A stretch of 64,000 nucleotides of DNA from Yponomeuta sedellus (lineage: Eukaryota; Arthropoda; Insecta; Lepidoptera; Yponomeutidae), in the NCBI GenBank assembly GCA_934045075.1, contig OW203747.1:13669894-13733893 (forward strand). Reading direction: 5' to 3'. Below, in pieces: positions 20,411 through 28,690 of the stretch. A program made the position numbers and the translations under genes. The notes below the pieces were generated by a model. It was not told where the DNA came from, did not search any database, and saw nothing but the letters and a program-made list of their open reading frames with translations. Within the stretch, counting starts at the first letter, position 1, and every line of letters starts with the position of its first letter.

Positions 20411-21739
20411 CGTCCTATTGTCAGCCAAATTGGTGCTCCTACCTACAAACTAGCCCAACACCTGACGCAAGTCCTGTCACCGCTGAGGGGGAACACTGAA
20501 GCCCACGTCAAGGATTCCTACCACTTCACTAGTCAAATTGATGACCTACATTTGACTAGTGAAGAAACAATGGTGAGTTTCGATGTTAAATCCTTGTTTA
20601 CTTGTCTTCCAATACAGGATTGCATTGAGATTGTTAAGAGAAGGCTCAATGAACATGATTTGCCTGTGGAATATGCAGAGCTGTTAGATCACTGCCTAAC
20701 AACTGGCTACTTGGTATGGAATGGTGAGTTTTACATGCAGGTAGACGGGGTAGCCATGGGTTCCCCTGTTTCTCCCGTTGTAGCCGATATTTTCATGGAA
20801 GACTTCGAGGAGCGAGCCCTGCGAACTGCTCCCGTCCCACCAAGGTTCTATAAGCGATATGTCGATGACACTTTTGCTATATTACCTACTAGTGGAATAA
20901 CGGCTTTCTTAGACCACCTTAACTCTATAAACAACAAGATTCAGTTTACAATGGAGTTAGAAGCAGATTGTTCTTTAGCTTTCTTAGATGTTTTAGTCAT
21001 CAGGAATCCAAATGGAACCTTAGGACATACAGTTTATAGGAAAAAGACCCACACTGATAGGTACCTAAACGGTGAGTCTCACCATCACCCGTGTCAGTTG
21101 TCTACCGTTGGAAAATCTCTGTTACAGAGGGCACACCGAATCTGCGACAAGGACCATCTACCTGCGGAACTCCAGCATGTCAAACGAGTACTTCGTGCAA
21201 ACAAGCTGCAAGTTCCGCGTGTCCGTCGCGGAGGACGTGTCAAACCGGACACAGTCGAGCGAGTTCCAGCCTACCTGCCTTTCGTGAGAGGAGTGACTGA
21301 CAAAATTGGGAGTATTTTGAAACGCGCCTCAATCAGAACCATCTACCAGCCGCCAAGAAAGATACACCAATTCATGCGAAGTGTCAAGCACAGGATTCCC
21401 TTACAAGAGGCAGGAGTATACAAGCTTGACTGTGAATGCGGTTCCTCGTACATTGGTCAAACGAAGCGTACCATAGCTGAGCGGGTGAAGGAACATATCG
21501 CTGATGTGAAACATAAGCGCTCTGGTAGATCTGCAGTCAGCGAGCATACACTTAGCGGTACCAACCACTTTATACATTTCGATAAAGTTAAAGTTCTAGC
21601 CCGAGAAGACCGTTTCTTCCCTAGAATGATACGTGAGGCAATAGAGATCCGCCGGCATCCAAATTTTAATAGAGATCGTGGTTGGAACATACCGGTAGCA
21701 TGGGAACCAGTGCTTAAGTGCATGAGACCCCCTTGCTAG
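20411..21739 (+). pseudogene. Penelope ORF, inverted 5'-truncated copy
   Basis: Carries the frame of residues 342-783 (from RPIVSQIGAP), so it keeps the RT palm with YVDD and the GIY-YIG domain but lacks the N-terminus and fingers. The frame is open to the native stop. An apparent upstream start at 20384 is only chance reading across the junction. Confidence 0.92.
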
Positions 21740-22127
21740 AAGTGTGACTGTAGAATAAATAATATAAAAAATCAATTTAATTTCAATTAATAATCGGTAT
21801 CTTTAAGTTCATATAAAGTAATTAGTTTATAAATTTAATTTTAACTTCAATTACTAATAATCAATATTGTTGACTTTATATAAAAAATAATTGGTTTGTC
21901 TATTTTGGAACGTAACTTCATATTAACTTTGTAATTTTTGCCGAGGGTAGTAAACTAACCGTTAATGATTTCTAAAAGACACCTGTCACCTCAGTCATCC
22001 GGGACCACGGCACCTGAAAAAGTGCCGAAACGTTGGAAAATTGTAAAAATGTAATAAACGAGCATAAATCCGTATAAAAACAGTTTTAATTATGTCTACA
22101 GCTCGTGTTAACCTTAGAAAATACTAT
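21740..22127 (+). repeat. Penelope pseudo-LTR, inverted copy, plus 12 codons of the following ORF
   Basis: The inverted 352-bp terminal segment is followed by ATG and the codons for MSTARVNLRKYY, then the target-site duplication. The short ORF start shows the template was at least a tandem dimer or a permuted RNA. Confidence 0.9.
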
Positions 22128-22139
22128 ACTCCATAAAAC
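22128..22139 (+). repeat. Target-site duplication, right copy
   Basis: ACTCCATAAAAC, the partner of 16966-16977. Confidence 0.9.
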
Positions 22140-22224
22140 GCTGACTAAAGTAGTCTACGTTGGAGAAATCTGTACCTATACATTTATATTATTCTTTATA
22201 CTAGTTTAAGATGATTTTAGAAAA

Positions 22225-22310
22225 TTTGGTCAGAGTGGAGTTTTTTTTCCTTACATAGTAGAAATGAATGTAAATTCTTCACGTTAAAATAAATAATTAT
22301 TGATCTTTTA
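22225..22310 (+). repeat. Dispersed short repeat (GGCCCGAAGGC family), internally deleted
   Basis: Keeps the start (AGAGTGGAGTTTTTTTT) and the 3' end (AATGTAAATTCTTCACGTTA) but lacks the GC-rich middle. Confidence 0.6.
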
Positions 22311-22392
22311 TGTCTCCGTTTTCTAACCAAATCACCACTTTTTAGGTAGGTACATTACTGACCTAAACTTTCAAGTCCTCCGATCTTTGCAG

Positions 22393-22647
22393 ACAAAATC
22401 GACCCGCAAACCAGATGCGAAGTTGAAGAACTGTCTCGGCATCGTGTGCCCTATATGCTTCGACAAGATCAACGAGTCTTCCGTGGCCTCCACGATCTGT
22501 GGTCACATATTCTGCACGGAGTGCATCAGACGCGCTGTCAAGTGCAACAAACACTGCCCCATTTGCCGCAGGTTCTTGAGGGGGAATGCCGGGTACCACA
22601 AGCTCTATGTCAATGACACGATACCGGCTGGTGCCGAGTACAGTTAG
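22393..22647 (+). CDS. RNF4-like C3HC4 RING finger protein, last exon
   Basis: Begins after the acceptor CGATCTTTGCAG and encodes about 84 residues ending in stop TAG (22645-22647). A complete RING is visible: CPIC, then 13 residues, CGH-x-x-C, TEC, 10 residues and CPIC. It is followed by RRFLRGNAGYHKLYV. The tail with YH and LYV close after the last cysteine pair is typical of RNF4 and its insect counterpart Degringolade, SUMO-targeted ubiquitin ligases. SUMO-interaction motifs would lie in upstream exons, which I could not find, so the RNF4 assignment is a probable family call. A MITE starts at the last base of the stop codon. Confidence 0.82.
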   Translation, partial: TKSTRKPDAKLKNCLGIVCPICFDKINESSVASTICGHIFCTECIRRAVKCNKHCPICRRFLRGNAGYHKLYVNDTIPAGAEYS

Positions 22648-23034
22648 GCTGGTCGCATGCTGAGACGCAGGCGACGCAGCACAGCGCAGCGCAGGGCAGC
22701 GGAGATTTCGGAACGTCATTAAGCTACGTACGCTGCGGTGCAGGCACGTGCGACGCAGATATGTGTCTGCCCTGCTCTGCCTATCGTTGTAGTTCCGGCA
22801 CAGATATCTGCGCGACGCGTGCACGTCGAGGCGTGTTTAGTAACAATTTTGTTGCAATTACAGAACATTTAATTGAATGTATGATACAAATCATCCAGAC
22901 TATTCAAAAAACATAACATAAGATTTACATACAGGCACATACATTGCTTCTGGCCCCACAAAAACTGGCCTCTCAACTGTCCTACCCTCTACTGAACTGT
23001 GCTGCGTCGCCTGCGTCTCAGCTTGCGCCCAGCC
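22647..23034. mobile_element. TTA-flanked MITE inserted at the RING gene stop codon
   Basis: Inverted termini of about 38 bases with few mismatches (GCTGAGACGCAGGCGACGCA ... TGCGTCGCCTGCGTCTCAGC). It is flanked by TTA at 22644-22646 and 23035-23037, the duplication expected of PIF/Harbinger-type insertion. The first base of the element (G) replaces the G of TAG, and the sequence after the right TTA is again G, so the stop codon exists with or without the element. A fragment matching 14340-14410 is nested at 22912-22962. Confidence 0.85.
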
Positions 23035-23037
23035 TTA

Positions 23038-23720
23038 GGAACGCCTGCGGAGACAGCTGCCGACGCGAGCCGCGCTCTTCAAATATTTTATGATTAGAGT
23101 CATGCATGATTAACCAGGCCCTAGAGTGTAATAAGAGACATTGTTTTTCAATAGAATGGTAAAGCACGACAATGGTTGTTATTTGCCCAATTTGGTAGTC
23201 TACGTACCAATAGCAGTACCTACAATGTCATTCCAGGGGTACAACCTGCGCAAATTAAATATGGCATCTCTCGCGAAGAACATCGAATCGCGCGAGGCGC
23301 CGAGTTAAGTAGCACGGGTTATACCACTGCAATGCGATTGGCTACTAGACTACCGATAGTGTGAATGAAACGACCATTACCGGACTAATATGACTCTACT
23401 GAAGAACTATATGCATTTTAGAGAACTCGCCTCCAGCACAGGGCCGTATTTGATGGGACTAAAATTCGTACGCAATACGATGTGCGTTTGATAGACGATT
23501 GACCACAGATTAACAAGTGGGAATCGGCTGCGCTATGGACATCGAATTGACATAATATAAACTACGAAATGTAGTTCCACGAAATACGGCACTGCACTGG
23601 TAGGTAAGTCGCGGCTTATGGCGGCCTTGGACGTGGTAGCATGACGGCACTAGTCGCACGCGTACATTTAGGTACATTTCCACCGCGCCGAAGCACGATT
23701 TTAATAAATTTATATTATAA
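23038..23720 (+). other. Probable 3' UTR of the RING gene
   Basis: Unique-looking, less AT-rich sequence continuing after the MITE, without ORF of note. AATAAA at 23703-23708 is a possible polyadenylation signal. Assignment is inferred from position only. Confidence 0.4.
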
Positions 23721-23933
23721 GCTCTGATATTGCTTTAAAATATACATAAAACAGCTGACCCCGCAAACGGTGTTTTGACATACTAGGTACTTAGCCTACG
23801 ACCTATTGTCAGTCCTACCAAATAATACACAAAATATTTCATAAAAATAAGTGAAGCCATTTCGGAGGAGTTCGATAGCAAAAAATGTGACACGAGATTT
23901 TTATATACCTACCTCTTTTATACATTTTTTTAT

Positions 23934-24509
23934 GACCCAGCGAACTTCGTACCTACCGCCTAAAAGCCTGCGCAGACGAGGGATTATCCCCCGGGTACTT
24001 TTTTGTCCGTCGATATAGATCTCTCATAATTTGTATCGAATAACGCACACGAAGCACTAAAAGTACCCCATACAAATAGTCCCTCAAGATACCGAGGACA
24101 TCAAAAGACCGGACTGGACAAAAGTTCGGTGTTTTCTTTTAAAACGCCTTTTCTTTTTCAACTTCATGTAAATTACAACACAAGGTAATCACAGAATATT
24201 AGCTTCCATAGTGTACGCTTAACTCAATTTCCGGGGAAAAAAATGACCGCACACCGTAGGCGTTGAGTCCGCGACAAGTACTCGGAGGACATTTTCTACG
24301 ATTCGGGGACTTTTGTCCCTCGGGGACAAAAGTCCCTCGTCTGCGCAGGCCTTAACAGTCGATTCTTTATTTTTTTTAATTTTTCTCTCCGTAAGAACCA
24401 TCCTCGTACTTCAAGGAATATTCTAAAATAAGAATTAGTGAAATCGGTTCTGCTGCTCTCGAGATTTGAGCTTACCAATACATTCAGCGATTCATTTTTA
24501 TATTATTGA
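23934..24509 (-). mobile_element. Non-autonomous Helitron split by a MITE
   Basis: Left part (23934-23965) and right part (24351-24509) together match the Helitron at 15844-16042. The terminal GCTAG is lost. The MITE at 23966-24350 sits between them. Confidence 0.7.
23966..24350. mobile_element. 385-bp MITE with GCCTGCGCAGACGAGGGA termini
   Basis: Perfect inverted termini of at least 18 bases. Near the right end is an inner palindrome, ACTTTTGTCC ... GGACAAAAGT. The relative at 38775-38988 shares the same body. Confidence 0.85.
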
Positions 24510-25270
24510 AGATAATTATTAGTTTATCCGTATTTCGCACTAAAATATTTTTCGCAACCCTATAAAGACTGTAAGTACCTATGTAAAGTATAGAACCGAA
24601 TTAGTAAAAGATTTCAGATTGAACGATTTTGGTCTTCAAAATTTTAGTGTTCGTAGTTTGCCCTTGAAAATAGTAACTGTGATCGTTCATAAAGATTAAG
24701 AATAAGTTAGGATAATTTTAATTAAAAGTTTTTGTTTTGTAACTTATTTGTATTGTTCAGTAAAGTTATTCTTAATGTGAGATCAAGTTAGTTTTCATTG
24801 AAATCACACTTCCCTTCGAATAGAAAATACATGGGCCTGCCAAACTAATTATCTTTTAAAATTGCAATATATTTTTAAGTGCACAAGATTTTCGAAATAA
24901 AAAGTATTCGAAAAAGAGTTAATTTTGTTGTGTATACTCTCCTAGATCTCTACATATCTATAATCTCCATAGGTCTTAAGACATGGCTGAAAAAAAACTA
25001 TTTTTTTGGGTTGCTTAAGATACAACAAAATTAAAACTGTGATACTCAGTTTTACAGGCCAGTGCATATAAATAGCTAGCTTCTACTTACATAATATTTA
25101 TCACGGATTTTCACGAAATGAACATTAAAATTGCGGTCGTTTTTAAAGTACGAAAATATGAATTAAACTCATAAATATACTTAAATTACTATCATAAATG
25201 ACTTGTTCAAGTCTAACGCAATGAAACAATAAACATCAAAAAAATATAAAGATTTTACTATTTTTATTTT
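24510..25270. other. AT-rich intergenic sequence
   Basis: No ORF, RNA or repeat recognised. Confidence 0.5.
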
Positions 25271-25516
25271 TAATGCACTAACCCGTGCTAAGGACAATTT
25301 TAAAAACCTATTAAGAGGCTAAAAAATCCACCCATGCCGGCATTCGAACCCGCGACCTCTGGCTATCCATGCCAGCGCTCTTTCCAACTGAGCTAATGGG
25401 CGACTCATCGGCATCAGTGAAATTTTGAATTTTGAAGGTTCGAATCCCGGCATGGGTGGAATTTTCAGCCTGTAAATAGGTTTTTAAAATTGTCCTTAGC
25501 ACGGGTTAGTGCATTA
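25271..25516. repeat. Foldback pair of the tRNA-like repeat
   Basis: Left arm (minus sense) runs from AATGCACTAACCCGTGCTAA through the tRNA module. The right arm (25438-25516) repeats B box, TAGCC-like end and the same AATGCAC tail in the opposite sense. Outer ends of both arms are the family's 3' end. Confidence 0.85.
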
Positions 25517-25582
25517 ACGTCCCGTGACCTGACCACAGAACAGAAAGACCATGTATATGTCATGGTACTGTAGGTAATAGAC

Positions 25583-25815
25583 GGCCTCGCTGGCGCAGCG
25601 GTTTAGCACGCTGGCTGTAAAATCGAAGATCTTGAGTTCGATCCCTGGCCGGGTCAAACTAGGAAACGAACTTTAGTTCTACTTAGTCTAGTAATTTCTA
25701 GTTTGTCTCGGGTCCTAGATGTTATCTATGTACTTATTGTATTAAATATATCGTCGAGTTAGCACCTATAACACAAGTCATTTAGTATAGGGCTAACGAG
25801 ATCTGTGTAATATGT
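25583..25815 (+). repeat. tRNA-derived SINE (CTGGCGCAGCGG family)
   Basis: A-box-like GGCGCAGCGGTTTAGCACGC and B box GAGTTCGATCC are spaced as in tRNA promoters. Body blocks AACTAG, TGTCTCGGGT and TCGTCGAGTTAGCACCTATA follow. Copies at 26846 and 58405 end in (ATT)n; this one runs into GTTT repeats. Confidence 0.8.
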
Positions 25816-26127
25816 CCATGAATGTTTGTTTCGTTTCGTTTCGCTTTGTTTGTTTGTTTGTTTGTTTGTTTGTTTGTTTGTTTGTTTGTTTGTTTGTTTG
25901 TATGATTGTTTGTTGGTTTGTTTGTTTGTTTGTTTGTTTGTTTGTTTGTTTGTTTGTTTGTTTGTTTGTTTGTTTGTTTGTTTGTTTGTTTGTTTGTTTG
26001 TTTGTTTGTTTGTTTGTTTGTTTGTTTGTTTGTTTGTTTGTTTGTTTGTTTGTTTGTTTGTTTGTTTGTTTGTTTGTTTGTTTGTTTGTTTGTTTGTTTG
26101 TTTGTTTGTTTATTTATTTATTTATAA
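25816..26127 (+). repeat. (GTTT)n microsatellite
   Basis: About 280 bases of almost pure GTTT with one interrupted spot near 25897-25918. It is preceded by GTTTC units and ends in (TTTA)n. It directly continues the SINE tail. The overlapping open frames (poly-CLFV) are not genes. Confidence 0.95.
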
Positions 26128-26311
26128 TGCACTAAAAATGTAGGCCCTGGTATGCTTGTGTGAGGTAGGTAAAGGTAGAGCTAAGTAGGACCGCATAACG
26201 CCATGCTGCACCCATCCCGCAGTCGGATACTCAGTCAATTTGTGAGTGCTTCAGGCTCACTGCATATTTGAAGTCCATTTACACTCTGCGTATAATCAAA
26301 CTATCGTATTT

Positions 26312-26355
26312 TTTGCCTCTAAATAGGTTTTTGAATTTGTCCTCAGCACAGCTTA
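26312..26355 (+). repeat. tRNA-like repeat, 3' end fragment
   Basis: GCCTCTAAATAGGTTTTTGA and the CTTAGTGCA tail of the family at 8629. Confidence 0.6.
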
Positions 26356-26594
26356 GTGCAACAAAAAGAATATAACCACACTATCAAATTAAATAAAATG
26401 TATTTTTAACCTTTTAACAAAAATCCACTCAGCTAGTTGGATTTTTGTTAAAAGGAGGGAAGAGTTTGCGCTGAACACGTAAAATTACATTATTTGATTA
26501 TAATAAATTCTGAAGGATTTTAAGTTGCACGCGTCCTCGCCAAAGAGACCAGAAATACTTATTGATTTGTGACATTGTGAAATGAAAGTAATTG

Positions 26595-26770
26595 GTTACA
26601 ATTATTTGTCCAACTGCTACTTCGCCTGAGCAATTCTTCGAACTATATCAGTAACTCGGGGTTTTCAGCGGATCTCCTCATTACTGATTCATCACGCAGT
26701 GACATTCGCAACACAGCTCTCTCCACTGTGCTTTGGGAAACCTTGAGCTTTCTTATAAGCCATTGTCAGC
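26595..26770 (-). pseudogene. RTE-like LINE reverse transcriptase remnant
   Basis: The minus strand reads KVSQSTVERAVLRMSLRDES and then RRSAENPELLI with a stop. This matches the region between RT and C-terminus that in these elements reads ...VTQ-x-AMERAMLGVSLRD. It is short, with stops and frameshifts. Confidence 0.65.
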
Positions 26771-26845
26771 GACCAGGAGTAGCAGGAGTCGCTGAATGCG
26801 GTTGGCACAAGAACGAGACGTTTGGAAAACTAGGAGGAAGGCTTA

Positions 26846-27105
26846 TTGACGGCCTCGGCGGCGCAGCGGTTTGGCACGCTGACTGTAAAACCGAAGGTCT
26901 CGGGTTCGATCCCCGGCCGGGTCAAACTAGGAAACGAACTTTTCTAGTTTGTCTCGGGTCTTGGATGTTATCTATGTATTTATTGTATTAAAATCTATCG
27001 TCGAGTTAGCACCTATAATACAAGTCATTTAGTTGTACTTAGTATAGGGCTAACGAGCTCTGTGTAATATGTCCATGAATATTAATTATTATTATTATTA
27101 TGTCC
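26846..27105 (+). repeat. tRNA-derived SINE, complete
   Basis: Best-preserved copy: GGCGCAGCGGTTTGGCACGC, B box GGTTCGATCCC, body as at 25583, tail (ATT)n. Copy at 58405 is similar. Confidence 0.85.
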
Positions 27106-27204
27106 TGCAGTGGGCGTCAAATGGTTGATGATTATGAGGCTTTGTCGAACATTAGACTTACTACCCCGCAAACGTTGTTTTGCCACACTAATTAACCTAT
27201 TCTC

Positions 27205-27385
27205 AGACCTTTTAAAAACCTCTTTAGAGGCTGAAAGTTCCACCCATGCCGGGATTCGAACCCGCGACCTCTGGCTATCCGTGCCAGCGCTCTATCCAAC
27301 TGAGCTAATGGGCGACTCACGGCATCAGTGAAATTTCGAACCTCTACACCTCTGTATTACGTACAGACCTACTGAGGTCTGAGAA
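27205..27385 (-). repeat. tRNA-like repeat
   Basis: Minus-sense copy with intact B box GGTTCGAATCCCGG, GAGCGCTGGCACGGATAGCC anticodon-arm region and A-box region TAGCTCAGTTGG. Confidence 0.85.
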
Positions 27386-27419
27386 TAGTTTGTGTCAGAG
27401 GCCTCATGAGCGGCTCAAT

Positions 27420-27540
27420 AAATTCTGACAGTAGGCTTCGCTACTGTCTTACTATCCTCCACCAACCCGGACTTCGCCCCCGTGGTAGACTATGGCCTAA
27501 TCTTCCTACGATACATACAAAGGGTTGATATCAACCAACC
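27420..27540 (+). repeat. 5S-related SINE, 3' part
   Basis: Plus-sense 3' end (CTGACAGTAGGC to GGGTTGATATCAACC). The head is absent. Confidence 0.7.
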
Positions 27541-27555
27541 AAAATATTTATCTAT

Positions 27556-28690
27556 ATACGAGGGGCATGCCAAAAGAAACTAGATACTCAAAAATTATAA
27601 AATTTATTCTTTATTACAAGTATCGATCTTTTCAAAGTATTCACCCTGAGCACGTATACACTTTTCCATACGTCTGAACCAATTGGAAAATACCTGTGAC
27701 CACTCTTCTTTAGATACCTCAGAAATCTCGAAATTATAGGCAACCAGCGCATCTTCTTTGCTTTCAAACCTCTTCCCCTTTAGTTTTTCTTTGATTTTTG
27801 TAAACAAGTAAAAATCACAAGGCGCTAGGTCAGGGGAATATGGCGGGTGAGGGAGAATTGACACATTTTTCGAGTTGAAAAAGTCTAGTGTTCTGGCAGA
27901 CGTGTGCGGCGCCGCATTGTCGTGGTGCCAGAGAAGGTGCCGGATTCCTGACTTCGGTCGCTTGTCACACCAAGCTGATATTACTGTTGGAGCACAAACT
28001 GTCACATACCATTTGGAGTTCACCGTTCTTTCATTCTCTAGCACAACAGTAGCAATATGACCCATTTTGCAGAAAAACGAGGCGACCATTTGTTTCTGTG
28101 TGCTTCGTGCACGGCGACATTTCGTTGGAGTTGGCTCGTCTTCAAAGCACCATACAGTCGACTGGCGCTTTGATTCGGGATCATAGTTATATAGCCATGT
28201 TTCGTCACCAGTCAGTATATCATATACGTTTTTCTTCTCGCCTCCGTTGAATTTATCTATCATGAATAGGCACCAATCCACCCGACGGTCTTTCTGCTCA
28301 TCGGTAAGTTTGTGCGGCACCCATCTCGAACAACGTTTACGGAGAGAAAGGTGGTCGTGAATTATGGTTTGCATTGCTGCTGATCCAATTCCCAGTTCTC
28401 GCTCTAGCTCTACATATGTAATTCGTCGGTTTTCGCGAATAAGTTTTTCGACTGCACGAACGTTTTCTTGCGTGACCGCGGTTGGCGGCCGTCCTGTCTT
28501 CGCTTCATCTTCGAGACATCCCCGTCCTCTTTTAAATTCAGCAAACCAATTGAATACTGTTGCTCGGGAACAAGCAGACTGAACAAAAGTAGAAGCCAAA
28601 AGTTCAAAACATTCTTGAGGCTTTAAACCTTTTTTAAAGTCATAATAAATCATAGCGCGAAAATCACGTCGACTGAGCTCCATTGTTGCA
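27556..28690 (-). mobile_element. mariner transposon, 3' end clear, 5' end not found
   Basis: The intact transposase gene is followed on its 3' side by a candidate terminal repeat starting TACGAGGGGCATGCCAAAAG next to TATA. Searching 28690-29010 by eye, I found no good inverted partner; CGTACGAGACGAG near 28840 (minus sense) is a weak candidate. The element may be one-ended or its 5' terminus diverged. Confidence 0.8.
27604..28683 (-). CDS. mariner transposase (DD34D), intact
   Basis: A 359-aa ORF. The N-terminal half has paired helix-turn-helix motifs (FNWFAEFKRG and the region after RENRRITYVELERELGIG). The mariner signature WVPHKL is at 121-126. Catalytic acidic residues are D160 (TGDETW), D255 (HHDNAAPH) and D290 (YSPDLAPCD); 34 residues lie between the last two, as in mariner proper. 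No stop or frameshift is visible and length is near the family's usual about 345-350, so activity is plausible if both ends exist. Known function: cut-and-paste transposition into TA. Confidence 0.95.
   Translation of the reverse strand: MELSRRDFRAMIYYDFKKGLKPQECFELLASTFVQSACSRATVFNWFAEFKRGRGCLEDEAKTGRPPTAVTQENVRAVEKLIRENRRITYVELERELGIGSAAMQTIIHDHLSLRKRCSRWVPHKLTDEQKDRRVDWCLFMIDKFNGGEKKNVYDILTGDETWLYNYDPESKRQSTVWCFEDEPTPTKCRRARSTQKQMVASFFCKMGHIATVVLENERTVNSKWYVTVCAPTVISAWCDKRPKSGIRHLLWHHDNAAPHTSARTLDFFNSKNVSILPHPPYSPDLAPCDFYLFTKIKEKLKGKRFESKEDALVAYNFEISEVSKEEWSQVFSNWFRRMEKCIRAQGEYFEKIDTCNKE

Larger units (their letters stand above)
16978..22127 (-). mobile_element. Composite Penelope-like element with direct and inverted copies
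   Basis: Read on the minus strand from the centre outward, the left part is a 3' ORF piece (20410-20036), pseudo-LTR (20035-19684), full ORF (19683-17332) and pseudo-LTR (17331-16978). The right part is inverted: an ORF piece truncated at its 5' end (20411-21739), pseudo-LTR (21740-22091) and the first 12 codons of the next ORF copy (22092-22127). The two arms meet at 20410/20411, sharing TG. Tandem copies and an inverted 5'-truncated copy are known for this class. The arms look identical at protein level, which implies recent insertion. Confidence 0.92.

Noticed and set aside
21999..22036. Active hammerhead ribozyme call
   Set aside because: Only the stem II-like hairpin and GAAA are visible; the CUGANGA strand is missing in every copy, so I list only a conserved hairpin.
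16978..22127. Pseudo-LTRs read as true LTRs of an LTR retrotransposon
   Set aside because: The ORF is RT plus GIY-YIG with no integrase or protease. Duplicated termini with a 12-bp duplication and inverted copies are Penelope features.
22363..22824. 153-residue minus-strand ORF over the RING exon
   Set aside because: It is a shadow of the RING exon and the GC-rich MITE; the opposite strand has the conserved cysteines, acceptor and stop.
25812..26143. Overlapping open frames of 73-107 residues of CLFV repeats
   Set aside because: They are translations of the (GTTT)n microsatellite in several frames.
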